Assembly (NCBI GenBank): GCA_017445995.1
Contig: JAFSRT010000019.1
Span: 62,001-126,000, forward strand
Direction: 5' to 3'
DNA length: 64,000 nt
DNA from: Clostridia bacterium
GTDB taxonomy: Bacteria; Bacillota; Clostridia; Christensenellales; Borkfalkiaceae
A model generated the notes under the pieces. That model worked only from the letters and a program-made list of their open reading frames with translations. It did no database searches and was not told the origin of the DNA. The translations under genes and the position numbers were made by a program. This document shows, piece by piece, positions 1 through 9,428 of this stretch (its first letter is position 1; each line of letters opens with the position of its first letter).

Positions 1-143
1 TTTTCTTTGATAACCGAAGAAAACCGCCTGACCATTTCGTCCGTTTTATCTTTAAGTAGTTTATGTCCCCTGATCGCCGTTTTAAGCCTTGCTTTGAGTT
101 TCTTTAACTCCATACGGGTAGGGTTTACGTTTAATCTCGCCAA
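1..143 (-). CDS. ntpD: V-type ATP synthase subunit D, N-terminal part
   Basis: Partial gene: only the first 47 codons lie in the window and the frame runs off its left edge. The reading starts [20 protein letters not shown] and continues with [12 protein letters not shown], the family signature of the V/A-ATPase central-stalk subunit D. The start is a TTG at 141-143, 24 bases after the ntpB stop, because no ATG precedes the conserved sequence and a stop lies seven codons upstream. Subunit D is a long helical hairpin that turns inside the A3B3 head and couples ATP hydrolysis to the membrane rotor. It is the last gene visible in the ntpFIKECGABD order. Confidence 0.9.
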   Translation of the reverse strand, partial: MARLNVNPTRMELKKLKARLKTAIRGHKLLKDKTDEMVRRFSSVIKE

Positions 144-166
144 CTTTCTTACCTTGTGTTTTTATT

Positions 167-1534
167 TTATTTAAGATATTTTTCGATATATTTTTCTTTA
201 ATTCTCTTTAACTCGCTTTTCGGAAGGATTTTAAGTAAACTCCAACCCGTGTCAAGCGTTTCTTCTATGTTCCTGTTGGTCGTAAAACCTTGCGATACGT
301 ATTCCTTTTCAAAACCTTCTGCAAACTTCGCGTATAGTTTATCGATATCGGTAAGCGCCGCGTCGCCTAAAATTGCGGAAAGTTCCTTCGCTTCTTTGCC
401 CCTTGCGTAAGCCGCGAACAACTGGTTCATTGTGTCGGCGTGGTCTTCTCTCGTCTTTCCGTCGCCGATACCCTTATCTTTAAGTCTTGAAAGAGACGGC
501 AAAACGTCGATAGGCGGAGTAACGCCCTTTTTATAAAGTTCACGGGACAGAATAATCTGACCTTCCGTAATATACCCCGTTAAATCAGGGATAGGGTGAG
601 TTTTATCGTCTTCCGGCATTGTAAGGATAGGTATTTGCGTTATAGACCCCTTCTTGCCCCTTATTCTGCCCGCCCTTTCGTACATCGTCGCAAGGTCGGT
701 GTATAAATATCCCGGATAGCCCCTTCTTCCCGGAACTTCCTTTCTCGCTGCCGAAACTTCGCGAAGCGCTTCGCAATAATTCGTTATATCCGTCATAATG
801 ACCAAAACGTGCATACCGAGTTCGAACGCCAGATATTCCGCGCAGGTAAGCGCCATACGCGGCGTAGAGATACGTTCTATCGCGGGGTCGCTTGCAAGGT
901 TGGTGAATAGCACCGTCCTTTCGATTGCGCCCGTCTTTTTAAAGTCGTTGATAAAGTATTCCGATTCTTCGTAAGTAATACCTATCGCGGCGAAAACTAC
1001 CGCGAATTTTTCTTCGCTTCTTAAAACCTTCGCCTGCCTTGCAATCTGCGCGGCGAGTTCCGCGTGCGGAAGACCCGACATCGAGAATACGGGGAGTTTC
1101 TGTCCGCGGACGAGAGTATTAAGCCCGTCGATAGCGGAAACGCCCGTTTGTATAAACTCGTTCGGATAATCCCTTGCGGAAGGGTTGATAGGTTCGCCGT
1201 TTATGTCCATTTTCATATCGGCGATAATCGGTGCGCCCCCGTCTCTCGGGTTGCCCATACCGTCGAATATTCTGCCGAGCATATCTTCCGATACCGCAAG
1301 TTGTTGACTGTGCCCCGTAAAGCGCGCTTTACTCGTAGATATCTGCAAACCCTGTGCGCTTTCAAACAACTGCACGAGTGCCTTATCTCTGTTTATTTCG
1401 AGAACTTTTCCGCGCCTTATTTCGCCGTTACTCTGAATAACGTCGACGAGTTCGTTATACTTAACGCCTTCAACGCCTTCGACAAGCATTATCGGTCCGA
1501 CTACTTCTTTTATCGTTTTATATTCTTTATTCAT
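167..1534 (-). CDS. ntpB: V-type ATP synthase subunit B
   Basis: 455 residues, the usual length for the non-catalytic regulatory subunit of the A3B3 head. The N-terminus ([27 protein letters not shown]) and the block [16 protein letters not shown] are typical of subunit B. It has no Walker A lysine loop, as expected for the non-catalytic member, but the nucleotide-interface segment [15 protein letters not shown] is intact. The start overlaps the end of ntpA by eight bases, which implies translational coupling. With A it forms the cytoplasmic hexamer that hydrolyses or makes ATP. Confidence 0.96.
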   Translation of the reverse strand: MNKEYKTIKEVVGPIMLVEGVEGVKYNELVDVIQSNGEIRRGKVLEINRDKALVQLFESAQGLQISTSKARFTGHSQQLAVSEDMLGRIFDGMGNPRDGGAPIIADMKMDINGEPINPSARDYPNEFIQTGVSAIDGLNTLVRGQKLPVFSMSGLPHAELAAQIARQAKVLRSEEKFAVVFAAIGITYEESEYFINDFKKTGAIERTVLFTNLASDPAIERISTPRMALTCAEYLAFELGMHVLVIMTDITNYCEALREVSAARKEVPGRRGYPGYLYTDLATMYERAGRIRGKKGSITQIPILTMPEDDKTHPIPDLTGYITEGQIILSRELYKKGVTPPIDVLPSLSRLKDKGIGDGKTREDHADTMNQLFAAYARGKEAKELSAILGDAALTDIDKLYAKFAEGFEKEYVSQGFTTNRNIEETLDTGWSLLKILPKSELKRIKEKYIEKYLK

Positions 1535-3296
1535 TGTCTTCGCCTCCGTTGTTTGCTATGGCTTTAAGACTTTCTACCAACTCTTTATTGATTTCGTCGA
1601 AACTGTCTATTTCGCTTTCCGGAATATACTTTGCCCTGCCTATCTTTTCCCTTATAGGTAAATTGATAATATCTGAAAATTCCGCGTCTTTATCGAGCGC
1701 TTCGTTACCGAGTCTATAAAAATCGTATAAGAGTTTTAGCATTTTATACTGTTTAGTAAGCGACGCGTAAGTGTCGACTTCGTGGAAAGCGTTCTGGTGC
1801 AGATAGTCTTCCCTTATCGACTTTGCCGTTTCCATAGTAAGTCTGTCTTTATACGACAGAGAATCCGCGCCGACAAGCCTTACTATTTCGTCTAACTCCG
1901 CTTCTTCCTGTAATATACTCATAGCGAAAGCGCGCAGTCTCGAAAAGTCCGCCGACACGTTTTCGTTGTACCAGTCGTTGAGTTTATCGGCGTAAAGCGA
2001 ATAACTAATTAGCCAGTCGATTGCAGGGAAGTGCCTTTTATAAGCAAGCGCCGACGATAAGCCCCAGAATACTTTGACTATACGAAGGGTCGCTTGCGAA
2101 ACGGGTTCGGACAAATCGCCCCCCTGCGGTGAAACCGCGCCGATAGCAGTTACCGAACCTACTTTATCTTCGCTACCCAAAACGTTTACTATCCCCGCCC
2201 TTTCGTAGAACTCGGCAAGTCTCGAACCGAGATAAGCAGGGTATCCTTCTTCGCCCGGCATTTCTTCGAGTCGACCGCTCATTTCGCGGAGTGCTTCCGC
2301 CCAACGGGAAGTAGAGTCCGCCATTATAGCGACGTTATAGCCCATATCTCTGAAATATTCGGCAATGGTTATACCCGTGTAAATAGACGCTTCACGCGCG
2401 GCAACAGGCATATCGGAAGTGTTCGCGATAAGCACCGTTCTTTTCATAAGCGGTTCGCCCGATTTCGGGTCTTTAAGTTCAGGGAACTCGTTTAATACGT
2501 CCGTCATTTCGTTTCCGCGTTCGCCACAGCCGACGTACACTATAATATCCGCGTCCGCCCACTTTGCAAGTTGGTGCTGAACGACCGTTTTACCGCTTCC
2601 GAAAGGACCCGGAACTGCCGCAACACCGCCTAACGCTATCGGGAAAAGAGTATCGATTACCCTTTGACCCGTTACCATAGGAACATCGGGGCTCATTTTC
2701 GATTTATACGGTCTGCCTACGCGGACAGGCCATTTTTGTAGCATGCAAACTTTTTCGTTGCCGTTTTTAGTCTTTATTATTGCAACCGTGTCGGTTATCG
2801 TGTACTTTCCGTCCATAACCGAAACGATTTTACCTTCTATTCCGTAAGGAACCATAATTTTATGGCTTACTATCGGGGTCTCCTGAACAGTCCCCAAAAC
2901 GTCGCCCGCTACCACGTCGTCGCCGATTTTGGCAACGGCGATAAAATCCCATTTCTTTTCGCGGTCGATATTGTTGACTTCAATGCCCCTGCCTATTCTG
3001 TCGCCGTATTTTTTATAGATATCGATAAGCGGACGCTGTATACCGTCGTAAATACCTTCGATAAGCCCCGGGGCAAGTTCAACGGAAAGCGGTGCGCCCG
3101 TCGATACCACTTTATCGCCCGGCCCTAATCCGCTGGTTTCTTCGTAAACCTGAATAGACGCTTTGTCGCCACGAAGTTCGATAATTTCACCTATTAAGTT
3201 TTTGTCGCTTACGTGAACAACGTCGAACAATTTACTGTCTGCCATGCCTTCGGCAACGATAAGCGGACCTGAAACTTTGATTACTTTTCCTTGCAT
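1527..3296 (-). CDS. ntpA: V-type ATP synthase catalytic subunit A
   Basis: Catalytic subunit of the A3B3 head, 589 residues from the ATG at 3294-3296. A longer frame opens at 3341 but lies inside ntpG; the chosen start gives the family N-terminus [12 protein letters not shown] and is preceded by AAGGAG about 13 bases upstream. The P-loop GPFGSGKTV follows the A-type-specific insertion, and the catalytic [11 protein letters not shown] and [20 protein letters not shown] motifs are present. Only a few bases separate it from ntpG, and it overlaps ntpB. The substrate is ATP on the cytoplasmic side, coupled through D and F to ion movement. Confidence 0.96.
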   Translation of the reverse strand: MQGKVIKVSGPLIVAEGMADSKLFDVVHVSDKNLIGEIIELRGDKASIQVYEETSGLGPGDKVVSTGAPLSVELAPGLIEGIYDGIQRPLIDIYKKYGDRIGRGIEVNNIDREKKWDFIAVAKIGDDVVAGDVLGTVQETPIVSHKIMVPYGIEGKIVSVMDGKYTITDTVAIIKTKNGNEKVCMLQKWPVRVGRPYKSKMSPDVPMVTGQRVIDTLFPIALGGVAAVPGPFGSGKTVVQHQLAKWADADIIVYVGCGERGNEMTDVLNEFPELKDPKSGEPLMKRTVLIANTSDMPVAAREASIYTGITIAEYFRDMGYNVAIMADSTSRWAEALREMSGRLEEMPGEEGYPAYLGSRLAEFYERAGIVNVLGSEDKVGSVTAIGAVSPQGGDLSEPVSQATLRIVKVFWGLSSALAYKRHFPAIDWLISYSLYADKLNDWYNENVSADFSRLRAFAMSILQEEAELDEIVRLVGADSLSYKDRLTMETAKSIREDYLHQNAFHEVDTYASLTKQYKMLKLLYDFYRLGNEALDKDAEFSDIINLPIREKIGRAKYIPESEIDSFDEINKELVESLKAIANNGGEDNE

Positions 3297-3300
3297 AGAA

Positions 3301-3636
3301 TTATTTTTCTCCTTCACCTTTGTCGTTGAATAAAATATCAACGCCGAGTGCTTTATCCATTGCTTTTTTAATGCCGTTAATACCGAACCCGTTACTTCCC
3401 GCTTTGGACGGAACGGAGAGTATTATAGGATACGCACTCTCTATATATCTATCTATAACGTCGCTGATTTTTTCCGCGATTACGTCCGTAATAAAAATGA
3501 TTTTATAGTCTTTGGCGAGTTTTTTAACTAACTCTCTCGCCGTTTCCGTACTGTCTACGGGGAAAGCGTCTACTCCGCCCGCGGTAAAAGCAAGCACGCT
3601 GTCGCCGTCGCCTATTATCGCCATTTTATCCTTCAT
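3301..3636 (-). CDS. ntpG: V-type ATP synthase subunit F (NtpG)
   Basis: 111 residues, matching the small Rossmann-like subunit F of V/A-ATPases (called NtpG in Enterococcus). The N-terminus [21 protein letters not shown] and the central stretch [12 protein letters not shown] are family signatures, and the C-terminal part would form the helix that inserts into the D subunit. It overlaps the 3' end of ntpC by 11 bases and is followed four bases later by ntpA. Its known role is in the central stalk, modulating coupling between head and rotor. Confidence 0.9.
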   Translation of the reverse strand: MKDKMAIIGDGDSVLAFTAGGVDAFPVDSTETARELVKKLAKDYKIIFITDVIAEKISDVIDRYIESAYPIILSVPSKAGSNGFGINGIKKAMDKALGVDILFNDKGEGEK

Positions 3637-4606
3637 AGCCTTTCCTTAATCTCCTTTTAATATCCGCTTTACTTAAACCGTTGATTTTGCCTACCATTAC
3701 TATTCTTACGTTGATAATTTCCGCAAGTTTATAAAATACGTAGAGTAAAAACGGATGCAGACCTTCCGTCGAGTATTTATCTTTTTGAAGAAGCGCCACG
3801 GCATAACTGTCCGCCCTGTTCTCGAAATCGGAAAGCGGTTGGTTTTTAATTGCGCCGTCGATTGCCGATAAAAGCATTTCGCTTTTGTCGTTATAACGGC
3901 AAGTTTCCTTTAATACTTCAAGCGGTTGTTCGCATAACGCTTTCAAAAAGTCCTTACTTAAAGTTCCGCCGTCTACGAACTCTTCGCAAGACAGCGCGTA
4001 ATTTCTCGTCCTTAACGCCGTTGCGACGTTGGTGCAGTCCGCCTGAACTTTATATATTTCATTTAAGGTTTTTTCCCGTTTTGAAAGGTTATACAGTTCG
4101 GTATATAATTCTTTTTTAAAAATACCGTCGACAGTTCTGCCCGTCGCCTTGTTAGAAACGAAACAAAAATCGGCACGCGATAAAGCGGATTGTAGCGGTT
4201 TCGGGAACGATTTATATTCGTCCACCATAATCTTTTCCTTTAACACTTCCTTTTTTATCGTTCCGTCAAGGGTAAGCATATCGTCGATATCGATTTTTAA
4301 GTATTTAGCACGTATATAGCATTGCGCGTTATGGAAATCGTTTTTGATAAGAAGATAAGACGCGAGTGCGTCGTTCGCCCCCGTTTCCTTTATAAACTTA
4401 TATAACTTATTCGTTTCCGCATCGAGCAGTAGTTCAAAATCAAGCGGTGAACCTATAACTACGCCTTCTCCGAAATTGACTTCGGAAAGAACTTTCAACG
4501 CTTCCTCGGCGGACGAAGATTCTATCATACGGTTTAATCTTTCGTTACCGAGCAGATATTTTTCAAGAGATTTTGCCCTTGCGTTTGCATAAGTCGCGTT
4601 TGCCAT
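3626..4606 (-). CDS. ntpC: V-type ATP synthase subunit C
   Basis: 326 residues, similar to the funnel-shaped subunit C/d that joins the central stalk to the proteolipid ring. The N-terminus MANATYANARAKSLEKYLLG and an internal NYALSCEEFVDGGTLSKDFL are typical of the family, and the protein is mostly helical as expected. It sits between ntpE and ntpG in the standard order, 17 bases after ntpE and overlapping ntpG. Acts at the cytoplasmic face of the membrane rotor. Confidence 0.92.
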   Translation of the reverse strand: MANATYANARAKSLEKYLLGNERLNRMIESSSAEEALKVLSEVNFGEGVVIGSPLDFELLLDAETNKLYKFIKETGANDALASYLLIKNDFHNAQCYIRAKYLKIDIDDMLTLDGTIKKEVLKEKIMVDEYKSFPKPLQSALSRADFCFVSNKATGRTVDGIFKKELYTELYNLSKREKTLNEIYKVQADCTNVATALRTRNYALSCEEFVDGGTLSKDFLKALCEQPLEVLKETCRYNDKSEMLLSAIDGAIKNQPLSDFENRADSYAVALLQKDKYSTEGLHPFLLYVFYKLAEIINVRIVMVGKINGLSKADIKRRLRKGYEG

Positions 4607-4623
4607 ACTTTTTTCTCTGTCCT

Positions 4624-5202
4624 TTATTCGCCGAACAGTCTGTCGGCTATTTTTTTCGACCAGTCTTCTTCTTTTTCTTCGACTACCTTACTAAAAGTCA
4701 AATCCTTATCGCACACTTTTCCTATAAGGTATATTCCGCCCTTAAAATCGCCCGTTTTTTTACTTACGGTAAGATTTTTACTCTTAACGATTTCAAGCGC
4801 CGATAAATCTTTTTCGGTTAAAACGCCGTCGCACGATAAAACTATTTCGTCCCCGTCTTCGGCGTTTGCCGTAAGCAGTTTATTAACGAAATTGAGATAT
4901 TCTTTTTTCCGCATAGATAAAAGCATATCGTAAGCGGAAGCAAACACTTTTTTTACCGTTTGCTGTTTATAAAAAAGCGATATTTTCCTTACTTCAAGGT
5001 CGCAAAGGGTCATTTTTCTCGTAATAATATCCGTCGCGTCCCTTTTAAGCAAGTCTTCTTGCGCGTTTTCATAGTCTTTCGCCCACGCGTTCGCCTCGTC
5101 TATCTTTTCCTTATAAGCCTTTTCGGAAGCGTCGACGATACTTTTTACTTTAAGTTCGGCGTCTTCTTTAATCTTGGCTATAATGCCTTCTTTCCCTTCC
5201 AT
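4624..5202 (-). CDS. ntpE: V-type ATP synthase subunit E
   Basis: 192 residues. The first half is a charged, alanine-rich helix (IIAKIKEDAELKVKSIVDASEKAYKEKIDEA), followed by a compact C-terminal domain, the architecture of the peripheral-stalk subunit E. With the NtpF partner it forms the stator that holds the A3B3 head against rotation. It lies 15 bases after ntpK in the operon. Family identity rests on length, helix pattern and position more than on invariant residues. Confidence 0.87.
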   Translation of the reverse strand: MEGKEGIIAKIKEDAELKVKSIVDASEKAYKEKIDEANAWAKDYENAQEDLLKRDATDIITRKMTLCDLEVRKISLFYKQQTVKKVFASAYDMLLSMRKKEYLNFVNKLLTANAEDGDEIVLSCDGVLTEKDLSALEIVKSKNLTVSKKTGDFKGGIYLIGKVCDKDLTFSKVVEEKEEDWSKKIADRLFGE

Positions 5203-5217
5203 AAATAAGCCCTTTTA

Positions 5218-5655
5218 TTACAGTAAAAGAATAGATACGACAAGCCCTAAAATCGCGTAAGTTTCAACCATTGCAGGGAACAAAATAAGTTTTCCCGATA
5301 AAGATTCGTTTTTCGCAATAGCGTAAATACCGCCGACAGCGGTTTTACCCTGGAAAATACCCGAAATTAAACCCGTAAACGCGAGTGGCATAGACGCTGC
5401 GAATATTTTAGCGCCCGCAATCGCTTCCATACCTGCGGTGATACCGCTTAACCCGAGAATCGCAAATACGAAACCGTAAATACCTTGCGTTGCAGGAAGA
5501 ACGACTAAAATAAGAACTTTACTGAACTTTTTAGGTTCTTCTGCCAAAACGCCCGACGCAGCCGAACCGGTGTACCAAAGACCGATTGCCGAGCCTACGC
5601 CACATAACCCCGCGCAGAGCGCGAGACCTAACGTTGCTAATGCTTCACCTGTCAT
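5218..5655 (-). CDS. ntpK: V-type ATP synthase proteolipid subunit K, sodium-type
   Basis: 145 residues forming four membrane helices, i.e. the duplicated hairpin of V-type proteolipids that builds the rotor ring. The ion-binding residues known from Enterococcus hirae NtpK (L61, T64, Q65, Q110, E139) are all present at a constant offset of eight: L53, T56 and Q57 in the LPATQG segment, Q102 in GIFQGK, and E131 in MVETYA. This is direct evidence for a sodium-binding site of the E. hirae kind; sodium transport itself is inferred. It is preceded by a good ribosome site (GGAGG). Confidence 0.95.
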   Translation of the reverse strand: MTGEALATLGLALCAGLCGVGSAIGLWYTGSAASGVLAEEPKKFSKVLILVVLPATQGIYGFVFAILGLSGITAGMEAIAGAKIFAASMPLAFTGLISGIFQGKTAVGGIYAIAKNESLSGKLILFPAMVETYAILGLVVSILLL

Positions 5656-5708
5656 AATAAAAACCTCCGTTTTTACTTAATTTTTGTTTTTTATATTTAT
5701 ACACCCGA

Positions 5709-7712
5709 CTATTTCGTAAGGTATATATAATCTAATTTAGACCCTAACGGAACGAACGGTTCGCCTTCGCCCGTGTAGAACTTCGAGAAAAACTCGATAT
5801 ACTGTAATCTGCTGTCGTGAATATACGCCCCTAAAACGCCCATTGCGATATTGAAGACGTGCCCTAATAAAATTACCAACGGCCCGAACACAAGCCCTAT
5901 CGGGCTACCCATAAGATTAAGCCCTAAATCGTTGAAAGTCTGCGCGATAATCATACCCGACAACATAAGTCCGAAAAGCCTTGCGTAAGACAGTATATCG
6001 CTGAAAATACTTATAAGCCCGTAAACCGCGCCGAAACCCTTACTGAACTTGCCGAAACCTTTTTCGTATCTGCCCGTCAGCAACGCTTCAAGCCCTATTG
6101 CACCGCCCGCCATAATAAGCCCCGGTTTAGTCATTTTGTTAAAGAAATTATAAATACCGTACGGCAACGTTGCGTCAGGCATTAAATAGCCGATAAGGAA
6201 ATTAAAGCCCGCGAATATAAAGCCGATAAAGAATATTACCCAAACGATACCGTCTAATATTCCGTCTAACAACTTACCTTTTCTGAAACAGTTAATACCT
6301 TTATAAAGGTATCCGACTGCTATCTGCAAAACGCCAAGCCCAAGGCAACCTAATAAAATCGTCATAAGCCCGTTTCTTCCGCCGACCGACGGCACGGGAC
6401 TCGGCAAGATATTAAAAGGCAGAACGGCAAACCCGAACAGCGAGTTAAACAGTACGCCGAATATAATTGCGAAGACACCGCCTATCGCGATAACGTTCCA
6501 CAGTTTTTTCGCGCCGTTATCTACGGGGATTTTTCTCGCAAGCATAAGCCCCACGACTATCATTAAAAGCCCGTAGCCTATATCCGCCATAATAACGCCC
6601 ATAAACAGCATAAAGAAGAAGAATACGATATTATTCGGGTCTTTTTCTCTATAATCCGGAACGGAATACATATCGGTTATAAACTCCGTCTGATGCACGA
6701 GTTTAAGGTTTTTTGTAAGCGTCGGCGGGTTGTCCGTATCAAGCGGTTCAGAAAATTCGATAAAAACGGCTTCCGTCGTTTCTTTTAACGCGTTTTCTAC
6801 CTTTTCTCTGTCTTCCGACGGCAAATACCCTTCTAATATAAAGGTTTTATCCGTGCAACGGAAGTTTTCCGACGCGGTGATTTTTTCTAACTTAAACTTA
6901 TAAAAATCACACAGTATTTTAAGGTCTTTTATATACGCCGTGTTGTCTAAAACGCTTTTTAAGATTTCGTCTTCTTCCGTTTCGATTGACTTTATCTCGT
7001 TCTTTAACTCGGCGATTTTTTCCTGCGCAGTCGCTTCGAAAGTGAATATACACTTGGTAAAGCCGAGTTCGTTTAGTTCAATAAACAGTTTATCGCTTTC
7101 CGTTATCTCTGAAACGATTGCGATTACCGAAACAGATTTTTCGGAATATACGATAAGTTCCGATAACGGGTAGTTTTCTAACCTTGCCTTTAATTGCTGT
7201 AAGTTTTCACTTTTAATAGTTCCTAAAACGACTTTCGTTGTTTTAGTGTCTTTATAGTCGGAAAACTTTTCTTTTAAATCTTTATACGGTTCTAATTGCG
7301 CGCATAAATTGTTGAGTTTAACTTTTTCCGTCTTTTTTGTAAGCAGCGCGTCCGCATACTCGCCCGATTTATAAACCGCGTACGATAACTCTATTTCTTT
7401 ATTAGGTATTGCGATAAAATCTTCGTAAGAAACGAAAAAGTTTGAAGTAAGCGGTTTGGTGTCCGCTATCTCGTAAGGTTTCCCCTTCGCCTTTTCTAAC
7501 GCGTCTGATATAAAGTCTATCGTCTTTTTGGTGCTTTGATATTTTTCGGTTATTTCTTCCTTTTCTTTGTCGTTCGCTGTTAAAAAGGTGTTTTCCCTTT
7601 CTTCGGTCGCAAAAATCTCCACACAACCTATTTTGTGCAGAGTGTTTAAGATTGCTTCTTTCTGGTATGCAAGCCCTATACACTTGATTTTTGCCATTTC
7701 GACGATAGCCAT
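5709..7712 (-). CDS. ntpI: V-type ATP synthase subunit I (a subunit)
   Basis: 667 residues. The N-terminal half (to about residue 350) is soluble and rich in coiled coil, ending in a peripheral-stalk binding lobe; the C-terminal half has about eight membrane helices beginning near NNIVFFFFMLFMGVIMADIGYGL. A late helix contains SYARLFGLMLSGMIIAQTF, with the arginine that releases the ion from the rotor glutamate. This is the stator subunit holding the ion half-channels. It directly abuts ntpF (the last base of ntpF is the first of ntpI) and precedes ntpK. Confidence 0.95.
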   Translation of the reverse strand: MAIVEMAKIKCIGLAYQKEAILNTLHKIGCVEIFATEERENTFLTANDKEKEEITEKYQSTKKTIDFISDALEKAKGKPYEIADTKPLTSNFFVSYEDFIAIPNKEIELSYAVYKSGEYADALLTKKTEKVKLNNLCAQLEPYKDLKEKFSDYKDTKTTKVVLGTIKSENLQQLKARLENYPLSELIVYSEKSVSVIAIVSEITESDKLFIELNELGFTKCIFTFEATAQEKIAELKNEIKSIETEEDEILKSVLDNTAYIKDLKILCDFYKFKLEKITASENFRCTDKTFILEGYLPSEDREKVENALKETTEAVFIEFSEPLDTDNPPTLTKNLKLVHQTEFITDMYSVPDYREKDPNNIVFFFFMLFMGVIMADIGYGLLMIVVGLMLARKIPVDNGAKKLWNVIAIGGVFAIIFGVLFNSLFGFAVLPFNILPSPVPSVGGRNGLMTILLGCLGLGVLQIAVGYLYKGINCFRKGKLLDGILDGIVWVIFFIGFIFAGFNFLIGYLMPDATLPYGIYNFFNKMTKPGLIMAGGAIGLEALLTGRYEKGFGKFSKGFGAVYGLISIFSDILSYARLFGLMLSGMIIAQTFNDLGLNLMGSPIGLVFGPLVILLGHVFNIAMGVLGAYIHDSRLQYIEFFSKFYTGEGEPFVPLGSKLDYIYLTK

Positions 7713-8023
7713 TATTTACCCGTTATTTCGTTTACTAATTCTATTGCAAGTTCTTTGATTTTTTCTTCGGCTTTATTAGAAATATTTTTCGCCGTCTTCT
7801 CGCCTTCTGATAAACGCGCTTCGTATTTTTCGTTCGCCGTCTTTTCTGCGTCCGCTAAAACGGTCTTCCTGTGAAGTTTAAAAGACGCAATCGCTTTGTC
7901 TTTTATTTCTTCCGCTTCCTTTTCCGCGGAAATATTAGCCTTCTTCGCATTGTCAAGCGAATTTTTAACCATTTCGTCGGCTTTTTTTTCGGCTTCTATT
8001 ATTGAAGATATAACTTCGTCCAT
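7712..8023 (-). CDS. ntpF: V-type ATP synthase peripheral stalk subunit (NtpF / G-H type)
   Basis: 103 residues, almost entirely a charged, alanine-rich helix (KADEMVKNSLDNAKKANISAEKEAEEIKDKAI), matching the G/H-type stalk partner of subunit E. It is the first gene of the leftward operon, as NtpF is in Enterococcus hirae. A ribosome site AAAGGAT lies upstream and a strong promoter is found at 8099-8127. Low-complexity helix makes sequence-only recognition weak; the operon position settles it. Confidence 0.85.
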   Translation of the reverse strand: MDEVISSIIEAEKKADEMVKNSLDNAKKANISAEKEAEEIKDKAIASFKLHRKTVLADAEKTANEKYEARLSEGEKTAKNISNKAEEKIKELAIELVNEITGK

Positions 8024-8098
8024 TTTTCTATCCTTTTTTTATTATGATTATTTCCTAATAAATAAAATTACAGTAATAAAATCATTATTTTCTATATT

Positions 8099-8127
8099 AT
8101 TATAATATAAAAACAAGGAAGAGTCAA
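8099..8127 (-). promoter_or_regulatory. Sigma-A promoter of the V-ATPase operon
   Basis: On the minus strand, TTGACT (8122-8127) and TATAAT (8099-8104) are separated by exactly 17 bases. It lies about 76 bases upstream of the ntpF start and points into the operon. No other promoter this good is seen before ntpF. Confidence 0.75.
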
Positions 8128-8220
8128 CTAATTTTCGTTATCAAACACCACAAATAACCGTCGGCAATTTTTATTTTGGAAAAAAAATTAAAAAAATTTA
8201 AAATTTTTGTATAAAAATAC

Positions 8221-8249
8221 TTGCAATTTATTTTTTATTTTGTTATATT
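8221..8249 (+). promoter_or_regulatory. Promoter of the tRNA-Val-Gly-Cys-Leu cluster
   Basis: TTGCAA at 8221-8226 and TATATT at 8244-8249 with a 17-base spacer, about 22 bases before the first tRNA. It is back-to-back with the V-ATPase promoter. Confidence 0.6.
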
Positions 8250-8271
8250 ATATAAGCATTAAACGAGAGAC

Positions 8272-8347
8272 GGGAGCATAGCTCAGCTGGGAGAGCATCT
8301 GCCTTACAAGCAGAGGGTCATAGGTTCGAGCCCTATTGCTCCCACCA
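8272..8347 (+). tRNA. tRNA-Val (UAC)
   Basis: A 76-base cloverleaf with encoded CCA. The acceptor GGGAGCA pairs with TGCTCCC, the anticodon stem is CTGC(C)/GCAG around the loop CTTACAA, giving anticodon TAC, and the T-arm holds GGTTCGAGCC. First gene of a four-tRNA cluster. Confidence 0.97.
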
Positions 8348-8365
8348 CATCTCGTTTTTGCATTT

Positions 8366-8440
8366 GCGGGAATGGCTCAGTGGTAGAGCGTTGCCTTGCC
8401 AAGGCAAATGTCGCGAGTTCGAATCTCGTTTCCCGCTCCA
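8366..8440 (+). tRNA. tRNA-Gly (GCC)
   Basis: A 75-base cloverleaf with encoded CCA. Acceptor GCGGGAA pairs with TTCCCGC, the anticodon loop CTTGCCA gives GCC, and the T-arm contains GAGTTCGAATCTC. Confidence 0.97.
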
Positions 8441-8482
8441 AACTGACGGGGATTTATATCCCCTTTATTTATATAAGTATAA

Positions 8483-8556
8483 GGCGCCATAGCCAAGTGG
8501 TAAGGCTCGGGTCTGCAAAACCCTCACCCCCAGTCCGAATCTGGGTGGCGCCTCCA
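8483..8556 (+). tRNA. tRNA-Cys (GCA)
   Basis: A 74-base cloverleaf with encoded CCA. Acceptor GGCGCCA pairs with TGGCGCC, the anticodon loop TCTGCAAAA gives GCA, and the T-arm contains CAGTCCGAATCTG. Confidence 0.96.
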
Positions 8557-8561
8557 AAAAC

Positions 8562-8648
8562 GCCGAGGTGGCGAAATTGGCAGACGCAAGGGACTTAAAA
8601 TCCCTCGGTGGCAACACCGTACCGGTTCAAGTCCGGTCCCCGGCACCA
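8562..8648 (+). tRNA. tRNA-Leu (UAA)
   Basis: An 87-base class II tRNA with a long variable arm and encoded CCA. Acceptor GCCGAGG, anticodon stem GGGAC/TCCC around the loop TTAAAA with anticodon TAA, and T-arm CCGGTTCAAGTCCGG. Last gene of the cluster; a terminator follows directly. Confidence 0.97.
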
Positions 8649-8650
8649 AC

Positions 8651-8683
8651 AAAAAAAAGATAGATTATTTCTATCTTTTTTTT
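8651..8683 (+). terminator. Terminator of the tRNA cluster
   Basis: An A-rich stem AAAGATAGA with its complement TTCTATCTTT around a TTAT loop, ending in a run of eight T, three bases after the tRNA-Leu CCA. Confidence 0.8.
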
Positions 8684-8751
8684 GTTTAGAAATTGTTGAA
8701 TTAAATTAAATAATCTATTAAAACAGATTAGCGAAATAGTTTTAAATAGTG

Positions 8752-9207
8752 TTATTTTATCGGATAATTATTGCTTATCCTTTTATAAATTCTTGTCGTA
8801 CCGTTTTGTTCTAATTTATATACACCGAAAAACTCATAGCCCGCCGACGTTTTAACGAAAGTTATTCTGCCCGTATCGTGAGATATACCGAGATACTGGG
8901 CAACTTTTTCTATTATTTCGTCGCCGTTGTTTTTTATAAGATTTATATGATTATTTTCCATAACGTTAGTTTCGCAGTATTTAGGCTTGCTTATAAACCA
9001 TACGGCAAGTTCTCTGTTAGTATCGCAATTTGTTGCATATAACGGCGCACCTTGTCTGCCGAATTGACACGCCTTGTCTCTATCCCATTTTAAAGTATCG
9101 CAAAAACTCTCGTAAATCGTTCTCGAATTTGTTCCGTACACCCGCTCACGCACGATACAAGAATATTTATCATATTTAGATTGTTTTTCTAATTCACTGT
9201 AAATCAT
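8752..9207 (-). CDS. Hypothetical protein, 151 aa
   Basis: I do not recognise this protein. It starts at an ATG preceded by a strong ribosome site (AAAAGGAG), so it is probably translated. There is no signal peptide or membrane helix. The C-terminal third (GRITFVKTSAGYEFFGVYKLEQNGTTRIYKRISNNYP) looks like a small beta-rich domain, resembling the ends of some nuclease-associated proteins, but I would not assign function on that. It stands alone between the tRNA cluster and the truncated TetR gene, in a stretch that looks like accessory DNA. Confidence 0.6.
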   Translation of the reverse strand: MIYSELEKQSKYDKYSCIVRERVYGTNSRTIYESFCDTLKWDRDKACQFGRQGAPLYATNCDTNRELAVWFISKPKYCETNVMENNHINLIKNNGDEIIEKVAQYLGISHDTGRITFVKTSAGYEFFGVYKLEQNGTTRIYKRISNNYPIK

Positions 9208-9286
9208 ATTTTTAATCTCCTTTTAATGGTATTATACTTAATCAGGAAATCAAAACCCTTTTTCTTTATAACTTTTTTCTCGCACG

Positions 9287-9318
9287 AAAAAACGATACCT
9301 TGTTCGGTATCGTTTTTT
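9287..9318. terminator. Bidirectional terminator hairpin
   Basis: AAAAAACGATACC pairs with GGTATCGTTTTTT around a six-base loop. It could end transcription on either strand. It lies on the upstream side of both the 151-aa gene and the TetR-like gene, so it probably insulates them from outside reading. Confidence 0.65.
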
Positions 9319-9360
9319 GCCGTTTATTTTTTTATTTGTTTTTACTCAATGACAATATCG

Positions 9361-9428
9361 TGTCATACCGAAAAGCCGCAGGCTTTGAGAGTATCTTTTT
9401 AAGATATGCTCCGTGCTTCGTCCGTCGG
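9361..9428. repeat. Hairpin-chain element at the 5' end of the TetR-like gene
   Basis: Two perfect short hairpins follow one another: AAAGCC-GCA-GGCTTT (9372-9386) and TATCTT-TTT-AAGATA (9392-9406). They are framed by CCGA on the left and TCGG on the right. Short perfect stems with three-base loops in series recur at 15.6-15.9, 40.6-40.8 and 55.6-55.8 kb. Here the element ends exactly where homology to TetR proteins begins. Confidence 0.5.
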
